Source of the DNA: Acanthaster planci
Lineage: Eukaryota; Echinodermata; Asteroidea; Valvatida; Acanthasteridae
Direction: 5' to 3'
NCBI RefSeq assembly: GCF_001949145.1
Contig: NW_019091362.1
Coordinates: 8,483,762-8,547,761 of the forward strand
DNA: 64,000 bases
Part shown: positions 63,057-64,000 of the stretch, one piece after another
Layout: each line of letters opens with the position of its first letter
Position numbering within the stretch: the stretch's first letter is position 1
Program-made: the position numbers and the translations under genes
The notes under the pieces: model-generated
Told to the model about the DNA's origin: nothing
Database searches by the model: none
The model's input: the letters and a program-made list of their open reading frames with translations, nothing else

Positions 63057-63809
63057 TGTGGCATACAGATGAACAACGTTCGAGGCCGTGAGGATTTCCA
63101 GTCCATTTACTCAACTTCCTTTCCGTCTCCGGCATGGTCCGATTTTAAACGCCTGAATGAATTTTCATCAATTCACAATAGTATACAGGCGTAAAAACGG
63201 CGTCGTTGACAGAGACAAAGCCCGAGACACGGGCACGAAACCGAGATTTCGACCACCCCACGGCCACAAACTACCTGTTCTAGACACAGATTGGCATCGA
63301 GGATGGCCGACCGAAAAGAATTATGGGACACTGGCAAGTATTTGTTGATTTCCCGTGCTTTTCTTATATCACAGGAAACCTTAGAAGATATTAAATGGGT
63401 TACAATGGATGGCCTTTATATACTTGGAAAAATGGAACTGCCCAGGGATGGATTATCCAATAGGCACAGCAGGTCCTGAAAGCCTTGGACCTACAAAAAG
63501 TCGGAAGCCTGAGAGAAAACGAGCGTCACTCTCTTTGGGACTCTCTACTACGTACCTTGGTACTGCTTATATAGCATCCACATGGAAAACGGGGCTCCTG
63601 CTCTATGAAATACTGATGCCTATAAGGTCTATGTGGAACACTTAATCCGGCCTTGAAACCGCTCACTCTTTCTGAACAGACCGTTCTTGTTTCTCTCGTC
63701 TGCATTGACACGAATGGGTTGGTGGTGATATCTAGCCTGTAACTGGAACGCTATCCAATGGATGTCTCGTTTTGCAGAGTTCCTAATTACCCCAGGCAGG
63801 TCACCTGCG

Positions 63810-63965
63810 TCAATCCTGCAGCGTGTGCCACATGGCCACCGGTTTCCTAGGGGACTGGGTCATGTCGTTCCAGTGTGTCTTGCCGAGTCCCGAGCACTCC
63901 TCGCCCACCAAGACCATGCCCATCTTGCCGCTCTGGCCAAGAAGATCATAGTCCACCACCATTAT
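63810..63965 (-). CDS. Synaptotagmin-family protein, last coding exon (end of C2B)
   Basis: Synaptotagmins are vesicle proteins with tandem C2 domains that sense calcium and drive membrane fusion. A CCCCCACAG acceptor precedes 63965, and the exon encodes 51 residues to a TGA at 63812-63810. MVVDYDLLG is calcium-binding loop 3 of C2B, HWNDM and SPRKPVAMWHTL are the conserved C-terminal helix region and the WHxL motif found in synaptotagmins. The first two loop aspartates (DYD) are present, but the later aspartate, in Syt1 in the context KND, is replaced by glycine (QSGKMG), so calcium binding by C2B may be weakened. The remainder of the gene lies beyond the right edge. The subtype cannot be set; it is closer in feel to Syt1/2/5/9-type C-termini than to Syt4/11 or Syt14/16. 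Confidence 0.85.
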   Translation of the reverse strand: MMVVDYDLLGQSGKMGMVLVGEECSGLGKTHWNDMTQSPRKPVAMWHTLQD

Positions 63966-64000
63966 CTGTGGGGGAAACGATTGTAAACCATTCACGCGAA

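Larger units (their letters stand above)
57147..63809. other. Region between the lectin-like gene and the synaptotagmin exon
   Basis: No coding exon recognised. The left part holds the lectin-like gene's promoter; the right part should be the 3'UTR of the synaptotagmin-family gene, with AATAAA on the minus strand at 63056-63051. Two MITE copies are present (59485-59861, 62383-62504). Open frames of up to 133 codons (57545-57946, minus) show no recognisable domain. Confidence 0.6.

Noticed and set aside
1-64000. tRNA genes
   Set aside because: A-box/B-box pairs with foldable cloverleaves were not seen; isolated B-box-like words (13477, and near 10295 on the minus strand) look SINE-derived or accidental.
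1-64000. CRISPR arrays, bacterial operons or viral genes
   Set aside because: All supported genes are intron-bearing animal genes or a typical animal GPCR; no direct-repeat/spacer pattern or viral polymerase was recognised.

Overview
The window looks like draft nuclear DNA from a marine invertebrate animal, most likely a deuterostome such as an echinoderm. This rests on interrupted genes with GT/AG introns of about 0.2-3 kb, a 5'-TOP ribosomal-protein gene, a rhodopsin-type GPCR, a multi-exon secreted protein with eel-fucolectin/tachylectin (FTP) domains, many short foldback transposons and one N gap. No species marker was found, so the lineage is a low-confidence inference. Every gene I can support lies on the minus strand.

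Layout, left to right. At 1-7231 is the first coding exon of a CELF/Bruno-like RNA-binding protein (6999-7231) and about 7 kb of its following intron; later exons lie outside the window. From 7232 to 39127 is a 32 kb stretch with no recognisable coding exon. It is rich in the self-complementary motif ACATGTAC and has several tandem arrays; it probably holds 5' non-coding exons and regulatory DNA of the CELF gene. From 32.1 to 34.1 kb there is a cluster of inverted-repeat (MITE-like) elements. A complete five-exon gene for ribosomal protein eL42 (RPL36A/RPL44) runs from 44984 back to 39128, with the N gap and two more foldback elements inside its first intron. A GPCR gene lies at 46534-47560; its seven helices are all present but spread over three reading frames. 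An 11-exon secreted protein runs from 57134 back to 49578: signal peptide, a Trp/Cys-containing extracellular module, then two FTP domains, each built from three phase-1 exons. From 57147 to 63809 is intergenic and 3'-UTR DNA with two further MITE copies. At the right edge (63810-63965) is the last exon of a synaptotagmin-family protein.

The genes do not form a pathway: a neuronal-type RNA-binding protein, a ribosomal protein, a receptor, a lectin-like secreted protein and a vesicle-trafficking protein sit side by side, as expected in an animal genome. The more interesting signals are the sharp change in repeat character near 32.5 kb, several distinct MITE families (one with piggyBac-like TTAA ends, one with TA ends and arms of about 140 bp), MITE ends lying against splice sites of the lectin gene, and the composite lectin gene itself.
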